The notes under the pieces are model-generated. The model was not told the DNA's origin, searched no databases, and worked only from the letters and a program-made list of their open reading frames with translations. The position numbers and the translations under genes are program-made. DNA of 64,000 bases from an uncultured Saprospiraceae bacterium (GTDB taxonomy: Bacteria > Bacteroidota > Bacteroidia > Chitinophagales > Saprospiraceae): positions 65,510 to 129,509 of the forward strand of contig CALEYL010000069.1 in NCBI GenBank assembly GCA_937926205.1. The letters run 5' to 3'. Shown here piece after piece: positions 26,705 to 35,774 of this stretch (positions are counted from its first letter, which is position 1; every line of letters begins with the position of its first letter).

Positions 26705-27127
26705 TTACGATGGTCATTCCGATGATTCGCTTCTCCCTCCAAGGTCCATACTTCTGCATTGTTGAAATCGCATGATCCTGCAGGTCAACAATTTTTGATT
26801 ACCTCTTCATCGGTTTTTCTTTCCGAAAGATAGACAGGACAGCGGGTTTTTGAAATAAAAATTATGGATAATTCATGCCGAGCTTTCTGGCATCATCCAT
26901 TTTGCCAGGCACATCGGCATTATTTACTGGCTAAGAAAAATAATCATGGCCAATACTGTAACGAGAACAGGATAAAACCTATTGATAAATAACCGTATTG
27001 TCGCAATAACTCATTTAGGGCAGGAGATGACCAATGAAAAACTTACTAAAAAGCAGGCCAGGGCGCCATTCGTAATTGGCCCGGAAATAAATCAACCGAA
27101 TTTTATCATCATAAAAAACCACAAAAA
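26705..27127. other. 423-bp intergenic region upstream of the tyrosinase
   Basis: No gene, hairpin terminator or exact TAnnTTTG element found. It includes an ATG at 27027 opening a frame that overlaps the tyrosinase start in another frame; its composition gives no support for coding. Confidence 0.4.
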
Positions 27128-28312
27128 ATGCGAATTCGAAAAAACATCAACTGCCTTAGCACGGACGAGCTACACGATTTACGGGAAGCCTTTGCCGGAC
27201 TGTACTTACGTCCTGCTTCCCATGCGGACAGTTATCTGACCATTGCCGGGCTGCATGGTGAGCCTGTGCCTTACTATTGCATTCACTCGGCCAATGGCTT
27301 TCTGAGCTGGCACCGGGCTTATCTGCTTGAAATGGAAAATGCCCTGCGCACCATCCGCTGTAACGTAACGCTGCCTTACTGGAACTGGTCTTCCGGACCT
27401 ACCACCGGAATACCGGCTGCTTGTGCTACCCCCACTTATGAGGACAGGAATGGCAGCACCGTACCGAATCCTTTGTATAGCGGCCCCAAAACAGCTTCGC
27501 TAGGCGGCGGGCAAACTTCTCGCCGGGGGGACATCAGTACAACTTCGTTTGCTGATATTGCCACAACGGCACAGAACGCTATGGCAGCGTTGAATTACCC
27601 GGACTTCATCTCCCTGCTCAACAGTGCTCATGGCAGCGTACATGTCAGAGTCAGCGGGGACATGTCTTCCGTAGGCTCCGCGGGTTTCGACCCTATTTTC
27701 TGGCTCCATCACGCAAATGTGGACCGACTTTGGGCGCAATGGCAATTGCTGCGAGGCTTGTCTATGACGGCTGGTGAGGCGGCTACGGATCTTGTTCCGT
27801 TTACCCGTCCTTTCACCAATGTCTGGCACAAGGGAGTAGATTTTGACAATACAGCTGATTGGGATTACAAGTATCAAAACTTTTGCATCAAGTGGCCTTC
27901 AATTGTTTGGCCACATGAGCGGTTTTTTAAGGTCCCAATAGAGGATTGGTTGCCTCAAAGTCGTCATATTCATCTGGTTATCTCTGCTGATCAGATGCCT
28001 TTCAACAGTGCCGAACTGCGTGTTTTTCTTAATCAGCCAGAAGCTGATATCAATACCAAAACAGTAAGGGAACAAGGGTTCGTGGGTACGATTGGCATGT
28101 TTGGCATGGGCCAGTTTGCTGCAGCTCATAATACAATGGGGCATAAAAAACAGCCGTTCCGGCTTGCATTGGATTTGACGGATGCACTGAAGAAAAGCAT
28201 CAGGAAAAATGATAAAGAAGCTTCTATCCATATTGTGCCCGTTTATGCTGGCGGCCATGACGGCCATGCATTGGCACACGAGCATTTTAAGATAGAGCTT
28301 GAGGTGGAATAA
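27128..28312 (+). CDS. Tyrosinase-family type-3 copper enzyme
   Basis: A 394-residue protein of the tyrosinase central-domain family. CuA-site histidines occur in GLHGEPV, YYCIHSANGF and LSWHRAYLLEMENAL. The CuB site has HGSVHVRVSGDM and FDPIFWLHHANVDRLWAQW. A beta-rich C-terminal domain (about 260-394) ends in the His-rich PVYAGGHDGHALAHEHF. No signal peptide is visible, so it is either cytoplasmic or exported with a partner. Type-3 copper enzymes of this class oxidise monophenols or diphenols; substrate and in vivo role (melanin, phenol detoxification or another product) are unknown. A 97-residue gene with its own promoter follows. Confidence 0.88.
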   Translation: MRIRKNINCLSTDELHDLREAFAGLYLRPASHADSYLTIAGLHGEPVPYYCIHSANGFLSWHRAYLLEMENALRTIRCNVTLPYWNWSSGPTTGIPAACATPTYEDRNGSTVPNPLYSGPKTASLGGGQTSRRGDISTTSFADIATTAQNAMAALNYPDFISLLNSAHGSVHVRVSGDMSSVGSAGFDPIFWLHHANVDRLWAQWQLLRGLSMTAGEAATDLVPFTRPFTNVWHKGVDFDNTADWDYKYQNFCIKWPSIVWPHERFFKVPIEDWLPQSRHIHLVISADQMPFNSAELRVFLNQPEADINTKTVREQGFVGTIGMFGMGQFAAAHNTMGHKKQPFRLALDLTDALKKSIRKNDKEASIHIVPVYAGGHDGHALAHEHFKIELEVE

Positions 28313-28318
28313 TCAAGT

Positions 28319-28354
28319 CGGGGCTTCTTGTAATTACCAAAACATGAAGCCCCG
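28319..28354 (+). terminator. Hairpin terminator of the tyrosinase gene
   Basis: Perfect 9-bp stem CGGGGCTTC (28319-28327) / GAAGCCCCG (28346-28354), then GTTGTTATTTT. It starts 7 bases after the stop. Confidence 0.8.
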
Positions 28355-28515
28355 GTTGTTATTTTGGAGGAGAGAGGGATAATGCCTTTAGCCGAATAAC
28401 GCCTTGTTTTACAGGCTGGTCACTTGCTGTTAGGATTGAATTTAGAATGCTAATTTCTGCCATATACCTTTTCAGGTAAATATACCTGTTTTTTAAATAT
28501 GGGCAATTTTACGCT

Positions 28516-28545
28516 TTTGGAGGCTTTGCCATAACCCTAATTTTG
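28516..28545 (+). promoter_or_regulatory. Promoter TTTG-N18-TAATTTTG of the 97-aa gene
   Basis: TTTG at 28516-28519 and the -7 element TAATTTTG at 28538-28545, 18 bases apart and 42 bases before the ATG. A near-consensus Bacteroidota promoter, showing that this small gene is transcribed on its own. Confidence 0.75.
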
Positions 28546-28587
28546 CAGTGTGATATTTATTTACTCCACCACTAAAATAACAAGATT

Positions 28588-28881
28588 ATGTGCGATCCAG
28601 CTCACCACTATGGCAACATTGATCAGGCGAAAGTCAATGAAATTCTCGCAGAATTAAAAAAAGGCGGTGCTACCGTTACGGGTAATAATCCCTGGAATGT
28701 TGATACGAATAAATATGGTATCAAGCTGCAAGGTTCCTGGGATTCCAGTACGAATACCATGACCATTGCGGTTACCGACAAAAGTTGGTATGTACCCTGC
28801 TCAAAAATTTGGAACGAAATCGATTCCCTGATGAGCCACATCAGTGCACTCAATTCTGCGGTAGCTTTTGCTGCCTACTAA
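28588..28881 (+). CDS. 97-residue soluble protein, unknown, next to the tyrosinase
   Basis: No signal peptide or membrane segment. It starts MCDPAHHYGNIDQAKVNEIL, continues with a helix rich in Lys/Glu, a Thr/Asn-rich beta region (GIKLQGSWDSSTNTMTIAVT), then KSWYVPCSKIWNEIDSLM and an alanine-rich tail. Two cysteines and adjacent histidines could bind metal, but that is speculation. A consensus promoter upstream and a clean hairpin downstream (28922-28953) support a genuine, separately expressed gene. I do not recognise the family. Position suggests, but does not show, a link to the tyrosinase. Confidence 0.65.
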   Translation: MCDPAHHYGNIDQAKVNEILAELKKGGATVTGNNPWNVDTNKYGIKLQGSWDSSTNTMTIAVTDKSWYVPCSKIWNEIDSLMSHISALNSAVAFAAY

Positions 28882-28921
28882 TGCCCTATTGAATATAGGC
28901 TTTACCGGTCAACGACGGCTT

Positions 28922-28953
28922 AATATGGCGATCCTATTTGGGGTCGCCATATT
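28922..28953. terminator. 10-bp hairpin terminator
   Basis: AATATGGCGA (28922-28931) / TCGCCATATT (28944-28953), followed by GCTTTT. It sits between the convergent 97-aa gene and the methyltransferase gene and can serve both. Confidence 0.8.
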
Positions 28954-29028
28954 GCTTTTGATACGGGATACAAATTTTAGATTTACTTTTTCACAGGAAA
29001 AATGAGGCGTTAACGCCGAATTTTGGGC

Positions 29029-29754
29029 TTATTTTTTTGTACACATTAGCCCGATGTGGCCTTGCCTGAAATTCACCCCATTGTAATTATCTAATTTACG
29101 TACTTCAAAATTTAATGACTGTAACTTTTCAATTATTAATGCTTCATCAAATAGAAACTGTTTGTGTATTTCGCTATCCTTAATATAGTGGTCGTTGCTT
29201 TTTGTAAAGAATGTCATTTTTCTTGTAAGAATCCAGGCATCCAGGTCAACCGAAATATCCAGAAACATGGTCATGTTTTCTTTTTCAATAATTCTAGGTT
29301 TGTTCTCTAAGTTAATTTTGTTTGTCAGGAAGTCAAACATGAACACGCCATTGGTTCTTAGGCAGTTAAATATTTTTGTAAATAATTTCTCTGCTTCTGA
29401 ATAGCTGCTCTTGTTGTCGAAAAGATAATTTACAGGCTCCCCGATGGAGGTGACTATGTCGGTTTTGGGCAATTCATAGTCAAACAGAGAGGTGGTAATG
29501 AATGTAGCTTTAGGCGCCCTTAATTTTGCTATTTCCAATATTTCAGGCGAGATGTCAACGCCAATTACGTTGTAATTTTCTTCAGAAAGAATGGAAGCAA
29601 AAATGCCACTTCCGCAACCCATATCAACGATGTCTTTTCCAGTATGTTTTGTGTTTTTTAAGTAATTTAAAAGCTCAAAGGCTGCATTTAGTGCCAGATC
29701 GCCAAAGTAAGAATCGTGGATTTTTGAAAGCTCTTCTTTGTAGTATTTGCCCAT
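29029..29754 (-). CDS. Class I SAM-dependent methyltransferase
   Basis: A 241-residue Rossmann-type methyltransferase. Motif I is VDMGCGSGIFASILSE (about 43-58), followed by the acidic strand-2 end (NVIGVDIS) and the motif IV region TDIVTSIGEP. It groups by motif with the small-molecule methyltransferases; substrate unknown. Its codons and flanks are much more AT-rich than the window average, and a 172-bp inverted-repeat element ends 17 bases before its ATG. Both hint at recent acquisition (inference). Confidence 0.85.
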   Translation of the reverse strand: MGKYYKEELSKIHDSYFGDLALNAAFELLNYLKNTKHTGKDIVDMGCGSGIFASILSEENYNVIGVDISPEILEIAKLRAPKATFITTSLFDYELPKTDIVTSIGEPVNYLFDNKSSYSEAEKLFTKIFNCLRTNGVFMFDFLTNKINLENKPRIIEKENMTMFLDISVDLDAWILTRKMTFFTKSNDHYIKDSEIHKQFLFDEALIIEKLQSLNFEVRKLDNYNGVNFRQGHIGLMCTKK

Positions 29755-29770
29755 TTTACGACGTTTATTA

Positions 29771-29942
29771 AGAGCTTGTTCGGGATTTACTGATTGAGCG
29801 AGGGTGAGGAAATTTTATATTAGACAAGGCGGATTTTGCAGACATAGCCGGCAGCTATGACGAAAAAATCCAACGAAGAATAAAATAAAATTTGCCACCC
29901 GCAGCCAATTGAGGAATTCCCGAACAAGCTCTAAATTACAAA
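29771..29942. mobile_element. MITE-like element with about 50-bp imperfect terminal inverted repeats
   Basis: The outer 15 bases are a perfect inverted repeat (AGAGCTTGTTCGGGA at 29771 and its complement ending at 29942). Similarity continues with mismatches to about 29821 on the left and 29892 on the right. Inside, GGATTTT/AAAATCC and CATAGC-CGGCA-GCTATG pair again, so nearly the whole 172 bases can fold into one long hairpin. No reading frame for a transposase fits. A target-site duplication could not be recognised with confidence. Confidence 0.7.
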
Positions 29943-30007
29943 TCAACGGAATAACCCCTTTCTTTTAAAGAAATTTTGAAATGGTTAAAATACTTACATC
30001 AGCATTA

Positions 30008-32428
30008 CTATACCCCACTCCTCACTTTCAGCAAACGCCCCAGTTTGTAAAACGCCTCCTGCCATTCTGCATCCGGGAATACCACGGTTCCGTTTTTGAA
30101 TTGTTTGAGCAGATGGAAATAGCTGTTCTGGCTTTTCCAGAAGTCTAAACGAATTCTTGCATCTTCCAGCACTTCGAGGGTGTCAATCAGGCTTTGAATT
30201 TGTTGTCGTGTGGCTTCAGAAACGTCAAGGTTGCCAATCTCCCGGAAAATGCGCTCTTCTACTTTTAGTAAAAAATCAGGGTATGGATTCAGCGGAATGT
30301 TCCATTTCCGGAATTCGCCTACCAGCCGTTTCAATTCGCGGATGTTAAGGCTTCCGTTTTCAAAAAGGCGCCGCAAGTCGGTGTAAAGAATAAATTGCAT
30401 GGCGCTTTTATAGGCGTCGGGGATGGGTATGTTGTTTTGAGCAAGGATGCTCACCAGCTGATAATTGTCGTTGTATATTTCCCGGAAATCACTTTCCACC
30501 TGGCGCAGGCTGTTGTTGGTAATGTCGCGGAGGATTTTTTGTTTCTCATCGCGGAACAGGTGGCTGATCGAATATTTCTCCGGCCCAAAGTATTCCTGCA
30601 TAATGCCAATAATCAGGCTCAGGTCGGGGATTTGGAAAGCGCTGCTGATTTTGGCGCTCATTTCATCGAAAACCTCGCGGCTCATGTTCACCGAAATGTT
30701 GCCGATGATGCTGTGCTGACCGAGATACAGGGCGGCAAAACTGAAATGTTTTTCAGAATAGGTGATTTTGGATTGTACGGTTGTGCGTCCCAATGCCAAT
30801 TTGAGCGTACCGGCCTGCAGGCGTTCGAAAACTTCACTTGTGGAAACGTAATTAAACATTTCCCAGCGCTCGGGGTATTCTTCAAACAGAGAGGAAGCGG
30901 CGTAGTGCATGCCCACACGTTGCAGGTCTACCCGGGCGGGCATAACCGATTGCTGGTAGCTGACAGCGCCGTTGGCATAAACATTGCTGGGCGCGGCTGT
31001 AAGCATTTTTATGAATTTCGGATGCAGATCCGTCTCGGTGGCCACCTGGCGTGCGTAATAGATCGCGCGGTTGGCATATTGCAGGATCTGGTTGGTTTCC
31101 AGACCCGATATTTCGTCAAAAAACCAGCCGCAGCTGGTAAACATCAAAATCGCGTGGCGTTGCATCTCCATCAGGCGCATGACCTGGGTATGTTCGGCAG
31201 CATTCAGGGGCTTTAAGGCATGTTGCTTCACGAAAGCATCAACGCTGGCATCATTCCGGTTGAGCAACACATCAATGTAAGCATCGCGTGCCGCCCAGAC
31301 GTTTTTCAGTAATTTTGAACCCTCTTTTTCATAAATGGCAGCCAGTTCATCCCGTAGCCAGTCCAGCGTTTTACGCAGTGGAGCCCGCCAGGCCTGGTTC
31401 CAGCCGGGGTGACCGCCACTGTTGCAACCGCAGTCTGACCGCCAGCGCTCTACGCCATGCGCGCAACTCCAGGAACTGTTTTCGTGAATTTGAGCCTCAA
31501 ATGCCGGAGGAAACATTTCCAGGTAATGGCCATAGTTGGTGAGGGTCGCGATGTTTTTTTCTTCGATGAAATTCAGACAATCTGCCAGCGCCATTTCCCC
31601 GTGCCGGTGGTGGTGGCCATAGCTTTCGCCATCGGTTGCAATGTGTGCCAGTTGGGGCATTTCACTTTCATCGAGCGCTTCTGCAATGCGCTTGGCGAAT
31701 TGCCGCCCGCTGTTGAGGAGGCCTTCAAAAGCGACCGCCTGGGAAATGCCCGGGTTGTAAAAAAAGATCGCAATCGAACGCCCTGAAGGTAGTTTGCATA
31801 GATAAGGTTGCCTTGGATCAATGCCCTGATGCGGCAATTCGATCCATTTTTCGTCCCTGCCAATACGCCTAACTGCTTTTGCCTGCCGGGCAGCCAGGAT
31901 GGTATATTTGATCCCGTTTTTGGCCAATACTTCCAGGGAATCGGTATTAACAGCCGTTTCAGCCAGCCACATGCCTTCCGGTTTGCGTTGGAAACGGTAT
32001 TCAAAATCGCGTATGCCCCAAACAACCTGCGTTTCTTTATCGCGGGCGTTTGCCAGCGGAAGAATGATGTGGCTGTGCACCTGTGCCAATGCATTGCCGT
32101 GACCGCCACAGCGGGCCTGACTGATTTTGTCCGCATTGAGGATGGCCTGGTAAGTTTCCGGGTCAGCAAGCTCCAGCCAGGACAACAGGGTTGGTCCTAT
32201 GTTAAAGCTGATGCGGGTATAATTGTTGACGATTTTGACGATCTGTTGTTCCTGATCAAGGATGCGGGCAGCGGCGTTTGGCGCGTAACATTCAAAGTTA
32301 ATGCGCTCATTCCAGTCGTGGAAAGGCGCAGCGCCATCCTGAATTTCTATCACCTCGAGCCAGGCGTTCTCCCTGGGGGGCTGATAAAAATGCCCGTGAA
32401 TGCAGATGTATTTGTTATTGCTGTTCAT
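30008..32428 (-). CDS. DUF3536 / glycoside hydrolase family 57-like protein
   Basis: An 806-residue protein without signal peptide. The N-terminal half is a GH57 (beta/alpha)7-type barrel: ICIHGHFYQPPREN at the start, the nucleophile region GMWLAETAVNTDSLE (glutamate about 175) and the acid/base region ATDGESYGHHHRHGE (aspartate about 266). The C-terminal half (about 400-806) is the all-helical DUF3536 region. GH57 covers alpha-amylases, 4-alpha-glucanotransferases and branching enzymes acting on alpha-glucans. The activity of DUF3536 members is not established to my knowledge. It is likely a cytoplasmic glycogen-related enzyme. A -7 element sits almost against its ATG. Confidence 0.88.
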   Translation of the reverse strand: MNSNNKYICIHGHFYQPPRENAWLEVIEIQDGAAPFHDWNERINFECYAPNAAARILDQEQQIVKIVNNYTRISFNIGPTLLSWLELADPETYQAILNADKISQARCGGHGNALAQVHSHIILPLANARDKETQVVWGIRDFEYRFQRKPEGMWLAETAVNTDSLEVLAKNGIKYTILAARQAKAVRRIGRDEKWIELPHQGIDPRQPYLCKLPSGRSIAIFFYNPGISQAVAFEGLLNSGRQFAKRIAEALDESEMPQLAHIATDGESYGHHHRHGEMALADCLNFIEEKNIATLTNYGHYLEMFPPAFEAQIHENSSWSCAHGVERWRSDCGCNSGGHPGWNQAWRAPLRKTLDWLRDELAAIYEKEGSKLLKNVWAARDAYIDVLLNRNDASVDAFVKQHALKPLNAAEHTQVMRLMEMQRHAILMFTSCGWFFDEISGLETNQILQYANRAIYYARQVATETDLHPKFIKMLTAAPSNVYANGAVSYQQSVMPARVDLQRVGMHYAASSLFEEYPERWEMFNYVSTSEVFERLQAGTLKLALGRTTVQSKITYSEKHFSFAALYLGQHSIIGNISVNMSREVFDEMSAKISSAFQIPDLSLIIGIMQEYFGPEKYSISHLFRDEKQKILRDITNNSLRQVESDFREIYNDNYQLVSILAQNNIPIPDAYKSAMQFILYTDLRRLFENGSLNIRELKRLVGEFRKWNIPLNPYPDFLLKVEERIFREIGNLDVSEATRQQIQSLIDTLEVLEDARIRLDFWKSQNSYFHLLKQFKNGTVVFPDAEWQEAFYKLGRLLKVRSGV

Positions 32429-32435
32429 GGCGGGG

Positions 32436-32443
32436 CAAAGGTA
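32436..32443 (-). promoter_or_regulatory. -7 element (TACCTTTG) abutting the GH57 start
   Basis: Exact TAnnTTTG on the minus strand with only seven bases to the ATG at 32428. If used, transcription would begin at or very near the start codon, giving a leaderless or nearly leaderless mRNA. Confidence 0.5.
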
Positions 32444-32454
32444 GCAGATTTTGG

Positions 32455-32518
32455 GGATTAGAAAATTTGAAAATCTGAAAATTTGAAAATGCTGTCAAAT
32501 ACTCAAATCTTCTAATCC
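32455..32518. repeat. 8-bp word repeat (GAAAATTT) with inverted end
   Basis: GGATTAGAAAATTTGA on the left is matched by TCAAATCTTCTAATCC on the right (inverted, one mismatch). Four tandem 8-bp words (GAAAATTT, GAAAATCT, GAAAATTT, GAAAATGC) lie at 32461-32492. It occupies the divergent gap between the GH57 and PIG-L genes. Confidence 0.75.
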
Positions 32519-32578
32519 ATCTTCAGGCTTTATTATTTCATTAACACAATTGAACCATATAGCCGCCTTTCGCTTTTT

Positions 32579-32586
32579 TATCTTTG
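32579..32586 (+). promoter_or_regulatory. -7 promoter element (TATCTTTG) for the PIG-L gene
   Basis: Exact TAnnTTTG, 51 bases before the ATG at 32638. It overlaps a TTG that would extend the frame, which argues for the later ATG. Confidence 0.6.
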
Positions 32587-32637
32587 CACGACGCCAGCCT
32601 CCAATGGCGTTATTTTTTTAACATAAAACATCCTGAT

Positions 32638-35163
32638 ATGCAAGGATTCCTACTTCGGCGATGGTCCGCAGTGATTGCGTTGGCCGTTCTCAGCATGGCA
32701 GCTTCTGCTCAAAAGCCCAAAACCTGGACTTCTTCTGAACTGTACGAAGGCATTCAGAAGTTAAATTTTCTGGGATCGGTACTGTACCTCGCTGCGCACC
32801 CGGATGATGAAAATACGCGCCTCATTTCTTATTTGTCCAATGAAACCAAAGCCCGGACTGCTTATTTGTCCATGACGCGCGGCGATGGCGGGCAAAACCT
32901 GATCGGCCCGGAAATTGAAGAATTGCTGGGTGTTATCCGAACGCAGGAATTGCTGGCAGCGCGTCGTGTTGACGGCGGACGGCAGTTTTTTACCCGTGCC
33001 AATGATTTTGGCTATTCCAAGCATCCTGATGAAACCCTGCACATCTGGAACCGCAACGACGTGTTGTCTGATGTGGTCTGGATCATCCGCAAGTGGCAAC
33101 CCGACATCATCATCAATCGCTTTGACCATAATTCTGCCGGCAGAACCCACGGGCATCATACCGCTTCTGCCATGCTGGGTTTTGAGGCTTTTGACCTCGC
33201 CGGTCAGAAAACGGTTTTCCCGGAGCAACTGAAATACGTGTCTCCCTGGCAACCGAAACGGCTGTTTTTCAACACTTCCTGGTGGTTTTATGGCAGTCGT
33301 GAAAAATTTGCGGAAGCCGATAAATCCAAAATGATCGGTGTGGATGGTGGCGTTTTTTATCCGCTTCGCGGTAAATCCAACAACGAGCTTGCTGCTGAAA
33401 GTCGGAGTAACCACCGCTCACAGGGATTTGGTTCTGTTGGTTCCCGGGGCTCTGAACTGGAATACCTTGAATTGCTCAAAGGCGACATGCCAAAAAACAA
33501 AGAACAGATTTTTGACGGCATCAATACGACCTGGAGCCGTGTTGCCGGAGGAGAGCCAATCGGTAAATTGTTGAAAGCCGTAGAAGCAGAATTCCGGTTT
33601 GATCGTCCTGAAGCCAGTGTTCCCAAACTAATGGAAGCCTTGCGCCTCATGGAAGCATTGCCCGACGGCTATTGGAAAAACGTCAAAATAGAGGATATCA
33701 AAGAAGTGATTCGCGGGTGCATGGGGTTGTTTGCAGAAGCCATCGCTGAAGACTTTTCAGCCACGCCTGGCCAGAATGTCAAAGTGGATGTCGAAATCAT
33801 CAACCGTTCCGGTGTTGAAGTCGTTGTTCAAAAACTTGCTTTTGAGCCGATGCAAAAAGATACGGCTCTCCAATATATCCTCAAATCAAACGAACCCCTG
33901 AAATTTTCTAAAATCCTGCAACTGCCTGCAAACATGCCTTTGACGACAGCTTATTGGCTGGGTCAGCCCTGGGCTTTGGGCATGTACACCGTTCCTGACC
34001 AGACCCAGCGAGGACTGCCGGAAACGCCGCACCAGTTTAAAGCAAAATTTACGCTGAAAATTGCAGGCAAGATCATGGATTGGGAAACAGATGTTGCATT
34101 CAAGCGGGAAGACCCCGTTAAAGGGGAAGTTTACAGACCTTTTGAAGTGACGCCGCCTGTGTTTGGAAACATTGCAGAAACCGCCTATGTTTTTGCCGAC
34201 AACGAAGCGCAAACCGTAGCGCTCGTAGTTAAATCAGGCGCACCCAATGTGAGCGGCACCGCATCATTAGACCTTCCGGAAGGATGGCATACCGAGCCAG
34301 CCGAAATGGCTTTCAACCTGAAAATAAAAGGGGAGGAGCAAAGTCTGCGCTTTAAATTATTTCCCCCGAAAGGAAACAGCGAAGGGAACATGAAGCCTTT
34401 GCTGAAAGTCAACGGACAGGTTTACAGCAAAGAAATTGTTTTGATTGAATACGACCACATTCCAACCCAAACCATTCTGAGAGAAGGCCTGGTTAAAGTG
34501 GTGAAAACAGATCTGAAAAAAGAAGGCGATCGTGTGGCCTACATTATGGGCGCAGGAGACGGCATTCCGGCCAGCCTCCGGCAGATCGGCTATGATGTGA
34601 CGGTGCTGGATGACAAAGACATTACGCCCGAAAATCTGGCTCAGTACGATGCCGTTATACTCGGCGTCCGGGCTTACAATACAGATGAACGCCTGAAGTA
34701 CCATCAGTCTAAATTACTGGGTTATGTAGAGCAGGGGGGCACTATGATCGTCCAGTACAATACGACTTCCGATATGGTGCTGCCGATGGAGTCCATCTCT
34801 CCCTACAAGCTCAAAATTTCGCGCGATCGTGTTACGGTAGAAGAAGCCGAAGTGCGTTTCCTGAAACCGGATCATACTTTGCTGAACTATCCCAACAAGA
34901 TCACTTCCAAAGACTTTGAGGGCTGGGTGCAGGAGCGTGGTTTGTATTTTCCCAACGAATGGGGGCCGGAATTTGAAGCGCTGCTTTCGTGTAATGACCC
35001 AGGCGAGCCGGCCAAAGATGGCGGGTTGTTGGTGGCGAAGTACGGAAAAGGCTACTATATATACACCGGTTATTCCTGGTTTCGCGAGCTGCCGGCCGGT
35101 GTTCCGGGCGCATTCCGTTTATTTGCTAACATGATTTCTATTGGGAAAATGGCAAAGCCCTAA
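32638..35163 (+). CDS. Secreted PIG-L/LmbE-family deacetylase, 841 aa
   Basis: Signal peptide at 1-24 (ends ASAQ). The N-terminal domain (about 35-280) is LmbE/PIG-L: AHPDDE with zinc ligands His54, Asp56 and Asp57 or neighbours, the RGDGGQN loop, and a third ligand in THGHHTAS (about 165-170). PIG-L enzymes remove N-acetyl groups from GlcNAc-containing substrates. The remaining 550 residues are beta-rich (an NEW3-like Ig domain around 370-620), ending in a glutamine-amidotransferase-like fold (about 625-835, with YDAVILGVRAY and GGTMIVQYN). This large multidomain form is common in Bacteroidota. Its substrate is unknown; exported amino-sugar or glycan is a guess from the family. Confidence 0.87.
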   Translation: MQGFLLRRWSAVIALAVLSMAASAQKPKTWTSSELYEGIQKLNFLGSVLYLAAHPDDENTRLISYLSNETKARTAYLSMTRGDGGQNLIGPEIEELLGVIRTQELLAARRVDGGRQFFTRANDFGYSKHPDETLHIWNRNDVLSDVVWIIRKWQPDIIINRFDHNSAGRTHGHHTASAMLGFEAFDLAGQKTVFPEQLKYVSPWQPKRLFFNTSWWFYGSREKFAEADKSKMIGVDGGVFYPLRGKSNNELAAESRSNHRSQGFGSVGSRGSELEYLELLKGDMPKNKEQIFDGINTTWSRVAGGEPIGKLLKAVEAEFRFDRPEASVPKLMEALRLMEALPDGYWKNVKIEDIKEVIRGCMGLFAEAIAEDFSATPGQNVKVDVEIINRSGVEVVVQKLAFEPMQKDTALQYILKSNEPLKFSKILQLPANMPLTTAYWLGQPWALGMYTVPDQTQRGLPETPHQFKAKFTLKIAGKIMDWETDVAFKREDPVKGEVYRPFEVTPPVFGNIAETAYVFADNEAQTVALVVKSGAPNVSGTASLDLPEGWHTEPAEMAFNLKIKGEEQSLRFKLFPPKGNSEGNMKPLLKVNGQVYSKEIVLIEYDHIPTQTILREGLVKVVKTDLKKEGDRVAYIMGAGDGIPASLRQIGYDVTVLDDKDITPENLAQYDAVILGVRAYNTDERLKYHQSKLLGYVEQGGTMIVQYNTTSDMVLPMESISPYKLKISRDRVTVEEAEVRFLKPDHTLLNYPNKITSKDFEGWVQERGLYFPNEWGPEFEALLSCNDPGEPAKDGGLLVAKYGKGYYIYTGYSWFRELPAGVPGAFRLFANMISIGKMAKP

Positions 35164-35167
35164 ACGA

Positions 35168-35288
35168 TTAATTGATGAATGATGAATGATGAAATTTGAT
35201 TTTTGATGTATGGGGTTTGCTGACTCGAAGATTTTGTATCCCTACATCATCAATTCTTAATCATGTATTCATCAATCATCAATAAAAA
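35168..35288. repeat. 7-bp word repeat (TGATGAA) with inverted partner
   Basis: The left arm, 35168-35210, repeats TGATGAA three times. The right arm, 35243-35283, holds the complement (CATCAT, TTCATCAATCATCAAT). Together they can pair over about 35 imperfect positions in the gap after the PIG-L stop. Confidence 0.75.
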
Positions 35289-35419
35289 AGGAAGATTTTG
35301 CCAATGACTCTATACAGTTTGGCCCAGGAAACAAAAGTCGATAAATAAAGGGGGGATTTTTGGAGGGACCTCCAACGCTATATCGCCAGTGGCCAGTCTA
35401 TCCTCAAAAAGATCAGGCT

Positions 35420-35764
35420 ATGAAAACATTCGTTTATTATTGTGTGATGGCGGCCCTCTGCGTGTTTCCCGCTTGCGAAAATGCAGCAAACGCAACCGAT
35501 GTCAGTCAACTGGCCGATTCACAGGAAGAGGTTGATGCTACTTATATTGGGCTATACAGGCACCCGTGCAGCGGGCACATGTTTAGGGAAGTGGATGGGA
35601 ACAGGACTTTCTTTTCGGAAAGCGATTGGGATCCAGGCAGTTTTGGAACAGGTACGGTCTTGCATCTGACTTACGAAACCCTGCCGATTTCTGAACTTTC
35701 CTGCAATATTTTGCCGGTGCCGGATGAAATCAGGTACATCCGGATTTTGTCGGCAGAAGAGTAG
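35420..35764 (+). CDS. Small lipoprotein, unknown function
   Basis: About 114 residues from the ATG at 35420, with a lipoprotein signal peptide (MKTFVYYCVMAALCVFPAC). The upstream frame continues but adds 20 residues ahead of the signal and is rejected. The mature part begins with a Gln/Asp-rich linker, then a compact domain with cysteines in RHPCSGHMF and ELSCNILP. No family recognised. It is convergent with the DUF4920 gene, with a word-repeat hairpin between them. Confidence 0.6.
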   Translation: MKTFVYYCVMAALCVFPACENAANATDVSQLADSQEEVDATYIGLYRHPCSGHMFREVDGNRTFFSESDWDPGSFGTGTVLHLTYETLPISELSCNILPVPDEIRYIRILSAEE

Positions 35765-35774
35765 TTTGTAATAA

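Noticed and set aside
26982..27239. Frame overlapping the tyrosinase start
   Set aside because: Its second half lies in the conserved tyrosinase coding region in another frame, and it has no recognisable domain.
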